Numbered from the stretch's first letter, positions 18,619 through 28,176 are shown. The stretch: DNA of 64,000 nt from Leifsonia sp. AG29 (GCF_009765225.1 NZ_VMSF01000001.1:682001-746000), one strand, 5' to 3'. The notes: generated by a model from the letters alone, not told the origin. Program-made: numbers and translations.

Positions 18619-18764
18619 GGGTGCTCCGTTCGGGAGGCGTGGCTCGATCACGGCCGGGGCCGGATACCGCCGCGGCCGTACTCCGACCGTACTTCGTGCG
18701 GGCTGCTCGTTCGCTGAGATCCGGCCGCCGACGATGTCCGGGGTCGGGGCTACAGTGCTGGACT

Positions 18765-19691
18765 ATGCCCGTCCCCGTCATCGCCGCCCGCGACCTGGTC
18801 AAGAAGTACAAGGAGTTCCCCGCCGTCGACGGCATCAGCTTCGACGTGGAACCGGGGGAGTCGTTCGGCCTCCTCGGGCCGAACGGCGCAGGCAAGAGCA
18901 CGACGATGCGGATGATCGGCGCGGTCTCGACGCGCACGGCGGGCGAGCTGAGCATCCTCGGGCTCGACCCCGACCGCTACGGGCCCGAGATCCGGTCGCG
19001 GCTCGGCGTGGTGCCGCAGGCCGACAACCTCGACACCGAGCTCCGGGTGCGCGACAACCTCATCGTCTACGGCCGCTACTTCGGCCTGCCCGCCGCAGCG
19101 GTCCGGAGGCGAGCGGACGAGCTCCTCGCCTTCGCTCAGCTGGAGGACAAGGCCAAAGCCAAGGTCGACGACCTCTCCGGCGGGATGAAGCGCCGCCTCA
19201 CGATCGCGCGCGCCCTCATCAACGACCCGCGCATCCTCCTGCTCGACGAGCCGACGACCGGTCTCGACCCTCAGGCCCGCCATATCCTCTGGGACCGCCT
19301 GTTCCGGCTGAAGGAGCAGGGCACCACGCTCGTCCTCACCACCCACTACATGGACGAGGCCGAGCAACTCTGCGACCGGCTCGTCGTGGTCGACAAGGGC
19401 GCCATCATGGCCGAGGGGTCGCCGGCGGCGCTCATCCGCCGGTACTCCACGAGGGAGGTGCTGGAGGTGCGGTTCGGCTCGGAGCGCAACGCCGAGGTGG
19501 CGGAGGGGCTCGATGGTGTCGGAGAGCGCGTGGAGGTGCTGCCCGACCGCATCCTGGTCTACAGCGACGACGGGGAGGCGGAGCTCGCGCGCCTCGTCGA
19601 GCGCGGCCTCCGGCCCCTCACGAGTCTCGTGCGCCGGTCGAGCCTCGAAGACGTCTTCCTCCGTCTCACCGGCCGGAGTCTGATCGAATGA
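18765..19691 (+). CDS. ABC transporter ATP-binding protein (DrrA/NodI type)
   Basis: This 308-residue single ATPase domain has Walker A GPNGAGKST, signature LSGGMKRRLTIARAL, Walker B LLLDEPTTGLDP and a TTHYMDEAEQLCDR H-loop, the pattern of DrrA/NodI-type exporters. The first 57 in-frame codons upstream are rejected: TACAGT at 18751-18756 makes a -10 box 8 bases before ATG 18765, giving a leaderless message. It is the first gene of a three-gene operon joined by ATGA overlaps to two ABC-2 permeases, so it powers a heterodimeric exporter of a drug, glycolipid or polysaccharide. Confidence 0.94.
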   Translation: MPVPVIAARDLVKKYKEFPAVDGISFDVEPGESFGLLGPNGAGKSTTMRMIGAVSTRTAGELSILGLDPDRYGPEIRSRLGVVPQADNLDTELRVRDNLIVYGRYFGLPAAAVRRRADELLAFAQLEDKAKAKVDDLSGGMKRRLTIARALINDPRILLLDEPTTGLDPQARHILWDRLFRLKEQGTTLVLTTHYMDEAEQLCDRLVVVDKGAIMAEGSPAALIRRYSTREVLEVRFGSERNAEVAEGLDGVGERVEVLPDRILVYSDDGEAELARLVERGLRPLTSLVRRSSLEDVFLRLTGRSLIE

Positions 19692-20530
19692 CCGCGCCCG
19701 CGACCACCTCCGACGCCCGCGCCGCTCTGGACGCGGCGGTCCGGCCGCGCCGCTTCGGCGCCTGGTATGTGGCGGAGCACCGCTTCCGGGTCATGCGGTC
19801 GTACCTGCAGACCCTTCTCGTGACGGGGTTCGGGAACCCGCTCGTCTATCTCTTCGCGATGGGGGTGGGTCTCGGCAGCCTGGTCGCCGCGGGTACGGGC
19901 CCGCACGCGATCGACGGTGTCAGCTACCTCACGTTCGTGGCGCCGGCTCTCCTGTGCACGGCAGCCGTCACCGTCGCCAGCGAGGAGTTCACTTACCCGA
20001 TCCTGCTCGGCTTCAAGTGGAACCCGACCTTCGCGGGGATCAGCTCGGCTCCCATCGCGCCCGGGCAGATCATCGACGGCATCGTGATCTCGGTCGTGGC
20101 TCGGCTGCTCGGCACGAGCCTCGTCTACTACCTGTTCATGCTGCTGTTCGGCGCCGTCCCCGGCCCGTGGGGGTGGGTTGCCGTCTTCATCGCCTCCCTC
20201 GGCGGCCTCGCCTTCGGAGCGCCCGTCATGGCCTGCGTCGCCACCATCGAGCAGGACACCGGCCAGATCGCGATGCTCATGCGATTCGTGATGCTGCCGA
20301 TGACGCTGTTCTCAGGCACGTTCTTCCCGCTGTCCTCGATGCCGGTGTACCTGCAGTGGATCGGCTGGATCTCGCCTCTGTGGCATGCGACCGAGCTCTC
20401 CCGCGTCGTCGCGTACGGCATGGTCGAGCCGGTGTGGCTCTCCGTGGTGCACGTCGTGTACCTCGTCGCCCTGTTCGTCGTCTTCTGGCTGTGGACCCGC
20501 CGGATCGCCACAAGGAGGCTCGGCCGATGA
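19688..20530 (+). CDS. ABC-2 type transporter permease, first subunit
   Basis: The 280-residue ABC-2 membrane protein has about six spans, starting with the amphipathic RFRVMRSYLQTLLVTGF segment, then LVYLFAMGVGLGSLV, a TFVAPALLCTAAVTVA span, and a terminal VYLVALFVVFWLWTRR. Its start ATG overlaps the stop of the ATPase gene by four bases (ATGA), so the two are translationally coupled. It pairs with the next permease; two different permeases with one ATPase is the arrangement of NodIJ/DrrAB-like exporters with split membrane halves. The substrate is unknown. Confidence 0.92.
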   Translation: MTAPATTSDARAALDAAVRPRRFGAWYVAEHRFRVMRSYLQTLLVTGFGNPLVYLFAMGVGLGSLVAAGTGPHAIDGVSYLTFVAPALLCTAAVTVASEEFTYPILLGFKWNPTFAGISSAPIAPGQIIDGIVISVVARLLGTSLVYYLFMLLFGAVPGPWGWVAVFIASLGGLAFGAPVMACVATIEQDTGQIAMLMRFVMLPMTLFSGTFFPLSSMPVYLQWIGWISPLWHATELSRVVAYGMVEPVWLSVVHVVYLVALFVVFWLWTRRIATRRLGR

Positions 20531-21357
20531 CCGCGACCGACGAGCGCCTCCTCGCGGCCATCGACCAGCCGCGGCCGCTGCGTGCGCTCTACGCGGGCAA
20601 TGCCCGTTCTGTCATGGCGCGCGGCTGGTCGGCCACTCGCAGCACCAACTGGCTCGTGATCGTGTCGGGCTTCTTCGAGCCGATCTTCTACCTGCTGTCG
20701 CTCGGTATCGGCTTCGGTCGCCTGGTCGGCGAGGTGACGACCTCGACGGGTGAGCAGGTGCCCTACGCCGCATTCATCGCGCCGGCCCTGCTGGCCACGG
20801 CCGCGATGAACGGCGCCGTCTACGACTCGACCTGGAACGTCTTCTTCAAGATGCACTTCGCCAAGCTCTACGAGGGGATGCTGGCCACCTCGCTCGGGCC
20901 GCTCGACGTCGCGCTCGGCGAGATCCTGCTGGCGCTCGCTCGCGGCGCGCTCTATGCGCTCGGCTTCATGGTGGTGATGCAGGCGCTGGGGCTCAACCTC
21001 TCCTGGTGGGCCCTCCTCGCGCTGCCCGCCGTGCTGCTGATCGCCTTCGGCTTCGCCAGTTTCGGCATGGGCATCACGAGCTACATGAAGACCTTCCAGC
21101 AGATGGACTGGATCAACTTCATCCTGCTGCCGATGTTCCTGCTGTCGGCCACCTTCTACCCGATCACGGTCTACCCGGACTGGATCCAGGGCATCATCAA
21201 GGCGCTCCCCCTGTGGCACGGCGTCGAACTCGTCCGAGGGCTGACGACGGGAGCGGTCGACCCGGGCATGCTGTGGCACGTCCTCTACTTCGCCGTGATG
21301 ATCACGCTCGGCCTGATCCTCACGACGCGCCGCCTCCGGGCCCTGTTCCTCGACTGA
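20527..21357 (+). CDS. ABC-2 type transporter permease, second subunit
   Basis: This 276-residue paralogue of the preceding permease has about six membrane spans and the ABC-2 hallmark segments SGFFEPIFYLLSLGIGFG, FIAPALLATAAMNGA and LLPMFLLSATFYPITVYP. It starts at an ATGA overlap with the first permease. The 3' end overlaps the convergent MFS gene by 38 bases, so no terminator separates them and the two transcripts must run into each other. Confidence 0.92.
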   Translation: MTATDERLLAAIDQPRPLRALYAGNARSVMARGWSATRSTNWLVIVSGFFEPIFYLLSLGIGFGRLVGEVTTSTGEQVPYAAFIAPALLATAAMNGAVYDSTWNVFFKMHFAKLYEGMLATSLGPLDVALGEILLALARGALYALGFMVVMQALGLNLSWWALLALPAVLLIAFGFASFGMGITSYMKTFQQMDWINFILLPMFLLSATFYPITVYPDWIQGIIKALPLWHGVELVRGLTTGAVDPGMLWHVLYFAVMITLGLILTTRRLRALFLD

Positions 21358-22786
21358 GCCCGGAGGCGTTCCGCTCAGCGGCGGAAGTTCCCGCTCCGCT
21401 CACGTTGTCGGCGAAGTCGATGTCGCGCGTCTCCTTGGAGAGGAGGAGCGCGATCAGTGTGAGCACGCCGGCGAGCGACAGGTAGACCCCGACCCAGACC
21501 GTGCTCCCGCCGGCGACCGTCCACAGCCAGACCGCGATGGTGGGCGCCACGGCGGCGCCGAGCACGCTCGACAGGTTGTACGCGATCGCCGATCCCGTGT
21601 AGCGGACATTCGTCGGGAACAGCTCGGGCAGCTCGGCACCCATCGGGCCGAAGGTGAGGCCCATCAGGGTGAACCCGATGATGAGCAGAGCCATCGTGCC
21701 GACGGTGCCGCCGGCGAACAGCGGCACGAAGAGGAGCCCGAACACGATGATTCCGAGGGTCACCCAGATGAGCGTGCGGCGCCTCCCGAACCGCTCGGCG
21801 AGCGGCCCCGCCACCAGCGTGAAGACGCCGAAGAACACGACGCCCACGATGAGCATGATCAGGAAGTCGTTGCGACTGAAGCCCAGCCCGGGAACGAAGC
21901 TCGCCTCCGAGAAGGTCTTGCCGGTCTTCGCCGCGGCAGCCCGGGCCTGCTCGACGGTCGCGGCCGACGTCCCGTAGGTCAGCGTGAACGCCGTCATCAG
22001 GTAGAAGAGCACGTACGTCGCCAGCATGATGAACGTGCCCAGCACGATCTGCCGCCAGCTCGTACGGAAGACGCGCGCGAGCGGGAGCTTCGCGACCTCC
22101 CCGGTGTCGACGACCTTCTGGAAGGCGGGCGTCTCGACGAGCTTCAGCCGGACATAGAGCCCGACAATCACGAGCACGGCGCTCAGGAGGAAGGGGATCC
22201 GCCAGCCCCAGGCGGCGAACGCCTCCGGGCTGATCGTCAGGCTGAGGATGAGGAAGAGGACGTTCGCGACGATGAACCCGATCGGCGCGCCCAGCTGAGG
22301 GAAGGTGCCGTAGATCGCGCGCTTGCCGGCCGGGGCGTTCTCGGTCGCGAGCAGCGCGGCGCCGCTCCACTCGCCGCCGAGCCCGAGGCCCTGGCAGAAG
22401 CGCAGGACGACGAGGAGGAACGGGGCCAAGTACTCCCAGCCCGGAACCTGCGCCGTCGGCAGGCAGCCGATGAGCACGGTAGCGATCCCCATGGTCAGCA
22501 GGGAGCCGACGAGGGTTCCCTTCCGGCCGATACGGTCCCCGAAGTGGCCGAAGAGGATGCTGCCGACCGGGCGCGCGATGAACGCGACCCCGAACACGGC
22601 GAAGGAGGCGAGAAGCGCGGTGGTCGGGTCCTCGCTGGTGAAGAAGAGGGCCGGGAAGACCAGCACCGCCGCGGTCGCGTAGACGTAGAAGTCGTAGAAC
22701 TCGATGGAGGTGCCGATGAGGCTCGCGAGGATGACCCGGCCGCGGGTGTTGACCGGGGCGGGGGTGACGGTGACCGTCGTGGACAT
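21320..22786 (-). CDS. MFS transporter, metabolite:H+ symporter (MHS) type
   Basis: The 488-residue carrier has 12 predicted spans and the MHS-family signatures SLIGTSIEFYDFYVYATAA at the N-terminus and FGHFGDRIGRKGTLV (loop 2-3 motif). The second-half counterpart, PLAERFGRRRTLIW, is also present. Relatives such as ShiA, ProP and KgtP take up shikimate, betaine or dicarboxylates with protons; which one applies here cannot be read from the sequence. The start ATG 22786 is the first in frame and begins the conserved domain. Confidence 0.92.
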   Translation of the reverse strand: MSTTVTVTPAPVNTRGRVILASLIGTSIEFYDFYVYATAAVLVFPALFFTSEDPTTALLASFAVFGVAFIARPVGSILFGHFGDRIGRKGTLVGSLLTMGIATVLIGCLPTAQVPGWEYLAPFLLVVLRFCQGLGLGGEWSGAALLATENAPAGKRAIYGTFPQLGAPIGFIVANVLFLILSLTISPEAFAAWGWRIPFLLSAVLVIVGLYVRLKLVETPAFQKVVDTGEVAKLPLARVFRTSWRQIVLGTFIMLATYVLFYLMTAFTLTYGTSAATVEQARAAAAKTGKTFSEASFVPGLGFSRNDFLIMLIVGVVFFGVFTLVAGPLAERFGRRRTLIWVTLGIIVFGLLFVPLFAGGTVGTMALLIIGFTLMGLTFGPMGAELPELFPTNVRYTGSAIAYNLSSVLGAAVAPTIAVWLWTVAGGSTVWVGVYLSLAGVLTLIALLLSKETRDIDFADNVSGAGTSAAERNASGLSRGTGPGGGAS

Positions 22787-22872
22787 GCGTGAATACTTCC
22801 GATACTGGTGACTGACGTGGGGCCGCGGGCGGGCGGCGTCGGTCGGGCGTCGGAGTCGCGGGCGGGAAGGAG

Positions 22873-22895
22873 AAGGGGCGCTTGTGGCGCCCCTT
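22873..22895. other. GC-rich hairpin in the leader between MFS and DUF2269 genes
   Basis: AAGGGGCGC-TTGTG-GCGCCCCTT is a perfect 9-base stem with a 5-base loop, lying in the 164-base gap between two divergently transcribed genes. It has no T-run, so it is not an obvious terminator. It could be an operator, or a hairpin in the 5' leader of the MFS message. Nothing else notable is seen in the gap apart from the downstream -10 box at 22939-22944. Confidence 0.35.
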
Positions 22896-22950
22896 CCACC
22901 CTATGCACTCGCTGCGAAGCAGCCGAATCGGGCCTCGCTAGGCTGTTCGT

Positions 22951-23379
22951 ATGGAAACTCTGTTCGCCATCCTCCACGTCGTCTCGGCCGTCTTCATCGT
23001 CGGCCCCATGGCCATCCTCCCGATGACGGCGATGCGCGCCGTGCGCGCGGGGAACGCAGACCAGGTCACGACCCTGGCGAAGTCCACGAACCTCGTGTCC
23101 CTGCTGTCGCTCCTCGTCGTGTTCTTCGGCTTCGGCCTCATGGGCGTCTCGGAGGCGAAGGACCACTACAGCGTGACGACCCCGTGGATCCTCTGGGCGA
23201 TCATCCTGTACGTCGTCGCGCTGGGGCTCACGCTGTTCCTCGTCGTTCCGACGATGCGGCGCGCTGCGGACGCGCTTCGGGAGGGGACCGCCTCCAAGTA
23301 CCCCGCGATCGCGGCAGGATCCGGCGTTGCGAGCCTCCTCCTGGTCGCGGTCGTCGTGCTGATGGTCTGGCGCCCCTAA
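22951..23379 (+). CDS. Small integral membrane protein, DUF2269-like
   Basis: The 142-residue protein has four predicted membrane spans: [20 protein letters not shown] at the start, [36 protein letters not shown] and a final [13 protein letters not shown]. The first His within span one and the overall plan resemble the DUF2269 family, of unknown role. TAGGCT at 22939-22944 lies 6 bases before the ATG, so the message is probably leaderless. Its stop overlaps the convergent ribH stop by 4 bases. Confidence 0.85.
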   Translation: METLFAILHVVSAVFIVGPMAILPMTAMRAVRAGNADQVTTLAKSTNLVSLLSLLVVFFGFGLMGVSEAKDHYSVTTPWILWAIILYVVALGLTLFLVVPTMRRAADALREGTASKYPAIAAGSGVASLLLVAVVVLMVWRP

Positions 23380-23852
23380 CCGCGGAGAGCGCGCAGCGCG
23401 ACCGCGGTGGCGAGCGCTGCGTGTGCCGCCTCGGCGCCCTTGTCCTCCTTGGAGCCGGGGAGCCCCGCGCGGTCGATGCCCTGGGCCTCGTCGTCGAGCG
23501 TGAGAACGCCGAAACCGACCGGCTTGCCCGTATCGAGGGCGACGCGGGTGAGCCCGTCGGTCGCGGCGGACGACACGTACTCGAAGTGGGGCGTCCCTCC
23601 ACGGATGATGACGCCCAGCGCCACGACGGCATCGGCCCCGGCCTCCAGAGCGGCCTTGCTCACCACCGGCAGCTCGAAGCTGCCCGGCACGCGCACCAGG
23701 CTGTGGGAGGCGCCGGACGCCTCCAGGGTGCGCTCGGCCCCGGCGATCAGGCCGTCGGTGATCTGCTCATGCCAGGTGCCGGCGACGATCACCACCCGAA
23801 GTCCGCTGCCGTCGATCCGTTCCTCGGTGCTGGGCGCGCCCGCTCCGCTCAT
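23376..23852 (-). CDS. ribH: 6,7-dimethyl-8-ribityllumazine synthase
   Basis: This enzyme condenses 5-amino-6-ribitylaminouracil with dihydroxybutanone phosphate, the penultimate step of riboflavin synthesis. The 158 residues show [48 protein letters not shown] (with the catalytic His) and [18 protein letters not shown]. It is the last gene of the operon, and its ATG overlaps the ribBA stop by four bases. The protein normally forms icosahedral or pentameric shells. Confidence 0.97.
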   Translation of the reverse strand: MSGAGAPSTEERIDGSGLRVVIVAGTWHEQITDGLIAGAERTLEASGASHSLVRVPGSFELPVVSKAALEAGADAVVALGVIIRGGTPHFEYVSSAATDGLTRVALDTGKPVGFGVLTLDDEAQGIDRAGLPGSKEDKGAEAAHAALATAVALRALRG

Positions 23853-25144
23853 CGTGCTGTCCTCTCCGCGGCCACGGCCGCCGTGTGCTCGTCGATCGTC
23901 TCCGACAGGTCGCCGATGGTGTGCCCCATCCGGTCCCGCTTGGTCTCCAGGTACCCCTCGTTGAAGGCGCCGACGCCGACGACGAGCGGCACGCGCTCCT
24001 CCACCTCGACGCCGTGCTCCTCGAGCTGCCGCACCTTCTCCGGGTTGTTGGTGAGCAGCCGGACCGACTCGACCCCCAGATCCTGGAGGATGGCGGTCGC
24101 GGCTCCGTAGTCGCGCGCATCGATCGGGAGACCGAGCGCCAGGTTGGCGTCGAGGGTGTCGAGACCGTCCTCCTGGAGCCGGTAGGCGCGCAGCTTGTTG
24201 ATGAGGCCGATGCCGCGCCCCTCGTGGCCGCGCAGGTAGACGACGACGCCGCCCTCCTGCTGGACCGTGTCGAGCGCGGCGTCCAGCTGGGGGCCGCACT
24301 CGCACTTGAGGGAACCGAACGCCTCGCCGGTGAGGCACTCGGAGTGGACGCGGACGAGCGTCCCCTCGCGCCGCGGCGTGCCGGCGATGATGGCGACGTG
24401 GTCCGCACCGGTCATCCGGTCCCGGTAGGCACGCATCCGGAAGGGGCCGTGAATCGTCGGCACGGTCGTCTCGACCTCGAAGATGACCCGTGACGTCTCG
24501 GGCACGGGCGTGACCGACTCGAGCTGCTGGTCGCAGTGGAACTCCTGCAGATGCGCGATAAGCGCCTCGATCGTGATGACGAGGACGCCCTCGCGCTCGC
24601 CGAGCTCGATGAGGCCGGGGAGGCGCATCATCTCGCCGTCGTCGGCCACGATCTCGGCGATCGCGGCGACCGGGGTCATGCCGGCGAGCTTGAGGAGGTC
24701 GACCGCCGCCTCGGTGTGCCCGTCGCGCTCGCGCACGCCGCCGTCGACGGCGCGGAGCGGGAGGATGTGCCCCGGCCGGTGGAGGCTCGCCGGCGTAGCT
24801 TCCAGGTCGGAGAGCACGCGGAGGGTGTGGGCGCGGTCCGCGGCACTGATGCCCGTCGAGAGCCGGTCGGCGGCGTCCACGCTGACCGTGTAATTGGTGC
24901 CGCGGGCGTCCTGGTTGTCGACGACCATGACCGGGAGCTCGAGCCGGTCGGCGATCTCGTTCGTCATCGGCGCGCAGATGAAGCCCGACGAGTTCTTGAC
25001 CGTCCAGGCGATCCACTCCTGGCTCGCGAGCTCGGCCGCCAGCACGACGTCGCCCTCGTTCTCGCGGCTCTCGTTGTCGACCACGATGACCGGGCGCCCG
25101 GCTCGCAGCTCGGCGAGTGCTTGGGGGATGGTGGCGAGGCTCAT
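23849..25144 (-). CDS. ribBA: Bifunctional DHBP synthase / GTP cyclohydrolase II
   Basis: The N-terminal half (about 1-205) is 3,4-dihydroxy-2-butanone-4-phosphate synthase, with [20 protein letters not shown] and [10 protein letters not shown]. The C-terminal half is GTP cyclohydrolase II, with the zinc Cys cluster [17 protein letters not shown] and the [14 protein letters not shown] loop. Together they supply both precursors of lumazine. The protein has 431 residues. Its ATG overlaps the ribE stop, and its stop overlaps the ribH start, so all are translationally coupled. Confidence 0.97.
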   Translation of the reverse strand: MSLATIPQALAELRAGRPVIVVDNESRENEGDVVLAAELASQEWIAWTVKNSSGFICAPMTNEIADRLELPVMVVDNQDARGTNYTVSVDAADRLSTGISAADRAHTLRVLSDLEATPASLHRPGHILPLRAVDGGVRERDGHTEAAVDLLKLAGMTPVAAIAEIVADDGEMMRLPGLIELGEREGVLVITIEALIAHLQEFHCDQQLESVTPVPETSRVIFEVETTVPTIHGPFRMRAYRDRMTGADHVAIIAGTPRREGTLVRVHSECLTGEAFGSLKCECGPQLDAALDTVQQEGGVVVYLRGHEGRGIGLINKLRAYRLQEDGLDTLDANLALGLPIDARDYGAATAILQDLGVESVRLLTNNPEKVRQLEEHGVEVEERVPLVVGVGAFNEGYLETKRDRMGHTIGDLSETIDEHTAAVAAERTAR

Positions 25145-25770
25145 GACGCACTCCGTTCTGTCAGCGCGGGCTCCAGGGCGAGCATCCGCTCGACGTGCCG
25201 CGCGAGGATGTCGGTCTCGATGTTGACGCGATCGCCGGGGACGCGGTCGCCCAGCGTCGTCGCGGTCAGGGTCTCCGGGATGAGCGAGACCTCGAACCAG
25301 CCGTCGTCGAGGCCGCCTCCGACGTCGCTGACCGTGAGCGAGACGCCGTCGACCGCGATCGAGCCTTTGCGGGCGACCAGCGGCGCGTGCTCCGGGTCGA
25401 GCGTGAAGCGCACGACCCGCCAGGCGCTGCCGTCGTTCACCGAGAGGACGGTCGCCGTCCCGTCGATGTGGCCCTGGACGATGTGGCCGCCGAGGCGGTC
25501 GCCGACCTGCGCGGCGCGTTCCAGATTCACCCGTCGGCCGGGTGCGACGTCGTCGAGGGTGCTCATCGCGAGGGTCTCCGCCATGACGTCGGCCGTGAAG
25601 GTCCCGGCGTCGCTGCCGACGACCGTGAGGCAGACCCCGCTCACCGAGATCGAGTCGCCATGACGGGCGTCGCTCACGACGAGCGGACCCCGGACGGTGA
25701 GGCGGGCGGCGTCGGCGGACCGCTCGACGGCGGTCACCTCTCCCAGCTCTTCGATGATTCCGGTGAACAC
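25141..25770 (-). CDS. ribE: Riboflavin synthase, alpha chain
   Basis: The 209-residue protein contains two tandem lumazine-binding repeats, beginning [12 protein letters not shown] and, in the second half, [16 protein letters not shown]. Both repeats carry the [12 protein letters not shown] and [11 protein letters not shown] segments of the family. It dismutates two lumazine molecules into riboflavin. The start is a GTG 7 bases after GGAAGGAG, a strong ribosome site; the large frame continuing upstream is an antisense-rich artefact over ribD. Confidence 0.96.
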   Translation of the reverse strand: MFTGIIEELGEVTAVERSADAARLTVRGPLVVSDARHGDSISVSGVCLTVVGSDAGTFTADVMAETLAMSTLDDVAPGRRVNLERAAQVGDRLGGHIVQGHIDGTATVLSVNDGSAWRVVRFTLDPEHAPLVARKGSIAVDGVSLTVSDVGGGLDDGWFEVSLIPETLTATTLGDRVPGDRVNIETDILARHVERMLALEPALTERSAS

Positions 25771-25772
25771 GT

Positions 25773-26843
25773 TCAGCTCTCCTTCCGAGCGGGAGCGGTG
25801 GCGGCCGCGGAGGCGGCCCGGTGCGGGGATGCGGGCGAGTCGACGGGGACTGCGCGGATGAGGAGGTCGGGTCCCAGGCGCTCGACATCGATGATGCGGA
25901 GGCGGCGCTGCTCGGCGATGGTCTCGACGCCGATGTCGCCGAGGGCGAGGTGGGGGCCGCCGAGGAGGGACGGCGCCAGGTAGATCGCGTACTCGTCCAC
26001 GAGGCCCGCCGCCACGAATGCCCCCGCGAGCGTCGGGCCGCCCTCGACGTAGGCGCGGCGGAACCCGCGCTGCCTCAGGTCGGCGACGACGTCGTGGATG
26101 TCGTGCGTGCCCTCGAAGATCACCGGATGCGGGTGGCGGAACACGGCCGCGTCGTTGGGGATGGCGCGGGTGCCGACGACCACGGGCGTGGGCTGCGTGG
26201 AGAGCAGCTCGCCGGCGTCGCCGCGGGCGGTCAGGCTGGGGTCGTCGGCGAGCACGGTGCCCGTCCCGACGATGATCGCGTCGGACGCCTCCCGCTGCTC
26301 GTGCACCCGCTGACGCGCCGCGGCTCCAGTGATCCACTTGCTGGTCCCGTCGGCCGCGGCCGTCCGGCCGTCCAGGCTGGAGGCCCACTTGACCACGATG
26401 TAGGGGCGGCCGAGACGCGCGGCGGTGAGCCAGTCGCCGAGGAAGCGCTCGATCTCGTCGGCGAGGATCCCCGCCTCCACCTCGACACCCGCTTCGCGGA
26501 GTCGTTCGGCGCCCCCGCCGGAATGGTGGCCCGGATCGTCGACGCCGTAGACGACGCGCGCGACGCCCGCGTCGATCAGGGCCTCGGAGCAGGGTCCGGT
26601 GTGCCCCCAGTGGTTGCAGGGCTCGAGGGTGACGACGGCCGTCGCGCCCCGCGCGCCGCCCTCGGGCACCCGGCTCAGTGCGTCCACCTCGGCGTGCGCC
26701 GTACCGACTCCGCGATGCCAGCCCTCGGCGAGCACCGTGCCGTCGGGCCCGAGGAGCACGCAGCCGACGCGGGGATTGGCGCCGGTGGCCGGCCCGTTGG
26801 CGGCCAGCTCGAGCGCGGTGCGCATCGCGGCGTCCCACGTCAT
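25773..26843 (-). CDS. ribD: Bifunctional diaminohydroxyphosphoribosylaminopyrimidine deaminase/reductase
   Basis: The N-terminal zinc deaminase domain has HAEVDALSRV and EPCNHWGHTGPC. The C-terminal reductase domain has VVKWASSLDGRTAAADGTSKWITG and AYVEGGPTLAGAFV. The protein of 356 residues catalyses steps two and three of riboflavin synthesis. ATG 26843 (MTWDAAMRTAL) is chosen because it follows AGGATG closely and matches the family start. An upstream ATG at 26963 would begin inside the riboswitch. It is the first gene after the FMN riboswitch. Confidence 0.95.
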   Translation of the reverse strand: MTWDAAMRTALELAANGPATGANPRVGCVLLGPDGTVLAEGWHRGVGTAHAEVDALSRVPEGGARGATAVVTLEPCNHWGHTGPCSEALIDAGVARVVYGVDDPGHHSGGGAERLREAGVEVEAGILADEIERFLGDWLTAARLGRPYIVVKWASSLDGRTAAADGTSKWITGAAARQRVHEQREASDAIIVGTGTVLADDPSLTARGDAGELLSTQPTPVVVGTRAIPNDAAVFRHPHPVIFEGTHDIHDVVADLRQRGFRRAYVEGGPTLAGAFVAAGLVDEYAIYLAPSLLGGPHLALGDIGVETIAEQRRLRIIDVERLGPDLLIRAVPVDSPASPHRAASAAATAPARKES

Positions 26844-26917
26844 CCGGTCATCCTGTCTCTCGAAGCGAGACGTGTGCCGGGGTCGCGAGCAACGGCAGCC
26901 GTCGCCGGACCGCCGTT

Positions 26918-27069
26918 CGTGCTGCCTCCCATCCGGACTGAACGAGCAGGGCTGACCCTGCACGCATCACCGTCGGTGCCGGGATTCCACCGGCTCAACA
27001 GGGCGCCTGACGGCGCCCCGCTCGCGGACTATGACCGCCGGTTCGGACTCTCACCGACCCCGGAGCACG
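26918..27069 (-). promoter_or_regulatory. FMN riboswitch (RFN element) controlling the rib operon
   Basis: On the minus strand the conserved 5' core GTCGGTGAGAGTCCG-AACCGGCGGT and the 3' core AGTCCGGATGGGAGGCAGCA are both present. The closing P1 helix pairs CGTGCT (27069-27064) with AGCACG (26923-26918). FMN binding is expected to repress ribD-ribE-ribBA-ribH. Just downstream, AACGGC and GCCGTT (about 26917-26891) can form a further stem that may be part of the switch. TTGACA at 27095-27090 is a possible -35 element, but no clear -10 box follows. Confidence 0.95.
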
Positions 27070-27123
27070 TTCTTATGTTGTCGAGTGTATGTCAACGCAG
27101 ACGGGCGGGCTCTATTCCCGCCG

Positions 27124-28143
27124 TCATGCGACGTCGCGTACGACGACCCGCTCGGCGGCCCGCTCCTCCTCGATCAGGGCGACGAGCGCCCGGGCCGTCC
27201 CCTCGTCGACGATGAGGTCGGTGATGAGGCCCGCGGCGAGGGCGCCGCGGAGACTGTGCACCTTGGAGGGGCCCGAGACGATGCACACGCGCCGCGGCAC
27301 GCGCTTGATGAGCTCGATGTCGGGGCCGCTCGCACGTTCGTTCAGCGGGATGCCGTGGTGGCTGCCGTCGGCGCGGAAGAACACGGTCGCGACATCGCCG
27401 ACGACTCCGGACGCGTCGAGGGAGGCGTAGTCCTCCGCGTCGAGGTACCCGCCCGCGTAGACGTGCGACCGCACCTCCGAGAAGGGGGAGCCCAGGCCGA
27501 AGAGCGCGACGTCCATGCGCTCCTGGATGTCGAGGATGCGGCGCGTGCTCCGCTCCCGCCACATGGCGACCTTCGTCTGCGGGTCGTCGAAGAGCGCGGG
27601 CACCGGGAACTCCTGGATGGTCCCCGTGTACGTGTCGCCGAAGCGGCGGAGGATCTCGGAGGCGTAGAGCACGCCGGTCGTGTAGGTGTTGCCCGCGCCG
27701 TTCAGCTGCACGAACTCGACGTTGTGCAGCTCCTTCGGGATCAGGTGGCGGCTCAGCGCGCTCATGGTCGAGCCCCAGGCGATCCCGACGGTCTGGTTCG
27801 AGTCGATGAAGCGGTCGAGAATCCGTGCAGCCGAGATGGCGACGCGCTCCAGCCGGTCGACGTCGCTGATGGCGCTCGGCATGGGCACGATGTGCGCAGC
27901 GATGCCGTACCGCTCGTGGATCTGCTGCTGGATGCGTGTCGCGCCCTCGTGCGGCTGCGCGATCTGGATCGTCACCAGTCCCGAGGAGCGGGCATAGCTC
28001 AACAGCCGGGAGACGCTGGATCGCGAGGTGTGCATCTCGTGCGCGATCGCGTCCATGGTGAGGTCCTGCATGTAGTACAGGTGACCCGCCTTGAGGGCGT
28101 CGCGGACCTTGTCGGGGAGGTGCTCTGCATCGGTGCTGGGCAT
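27124..28143 (-). CDS. SorC-family sugar-binding transcriptional regulator, probable glycerol regulator
   Basis: The 339-residue regulator has an N-terminal helix-turn-helix (about 20-50, MQDLTMDAIAHEMHTSRSSV) and a long C-terminal sugar-phosphate-binding domain. That domain includes VGIAWGSTMSALSRHL, VEFVQLNGAG and VALFGLGSPF, the pattern of SorC-family effector domains related to sugar-phosphate isomerases. ATG 28143 (MPSTDAEHL) is chosen with a GAAGAGGG ribosome site; the longer frame is Arg-rich and crosses the promoter. It is divergent from glpD, and a palindrome in the gap (28177-28190) is repeated before glpF. Control of glycerol uptake in response to glycerol-3-phosphate is the likely job. 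Other actinobacteria use DeoR- or IclR-type regulators here. Confidence 0.9.
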   Translation of the reverse strand: MPSTDAEHLPDKVRDALKAGHLYYMQDLTMDAIAHEMHTSRSSVSRLLSYARSSGLVTIQIAQPHEGATRIQQQIHERYGIAAHIVPMPSAISDVDRLERVAISAARILDRFIDSNQTVGIAWGSTMSALSRHLIPKELHNVEFVQLNGAGNTYTTGVLYASEILRRFGDTYTGTIQEFPVPALFDDPQTKVAMWRERSTRRILDIQERMDVALFGLGSPFSEVRSHVYAGGYLDAEDYASLDASGVVGDVATVFFRADGSHHGIPLNERASGPDIELIKRVPRRVCIVSGPSKVHSLRGALAAGLITDLIVDEGTARALVALIEEERAAERVVVRDVA

Positions 28144-28176
28144 TCGGGCCCTCTTCTCGGAAGTCGTCCGTCGCGG

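Noticed and set aside
24494-25888. Larger frame joining upstream sequence to ribBA as a fusion protein.
   Set aside because: The upstream part is the wrong-frame reading of ribE and ribD; ATG 25144 at the ATGA overlap is the real start.
27090-27095. TTGACA on the minus strand as the -35 box of the rib operon promoter.
   Set aside because: No acceptable -10 hexamer lies 16-18 bases downstream; kept only as a note in the riboswitch entry.
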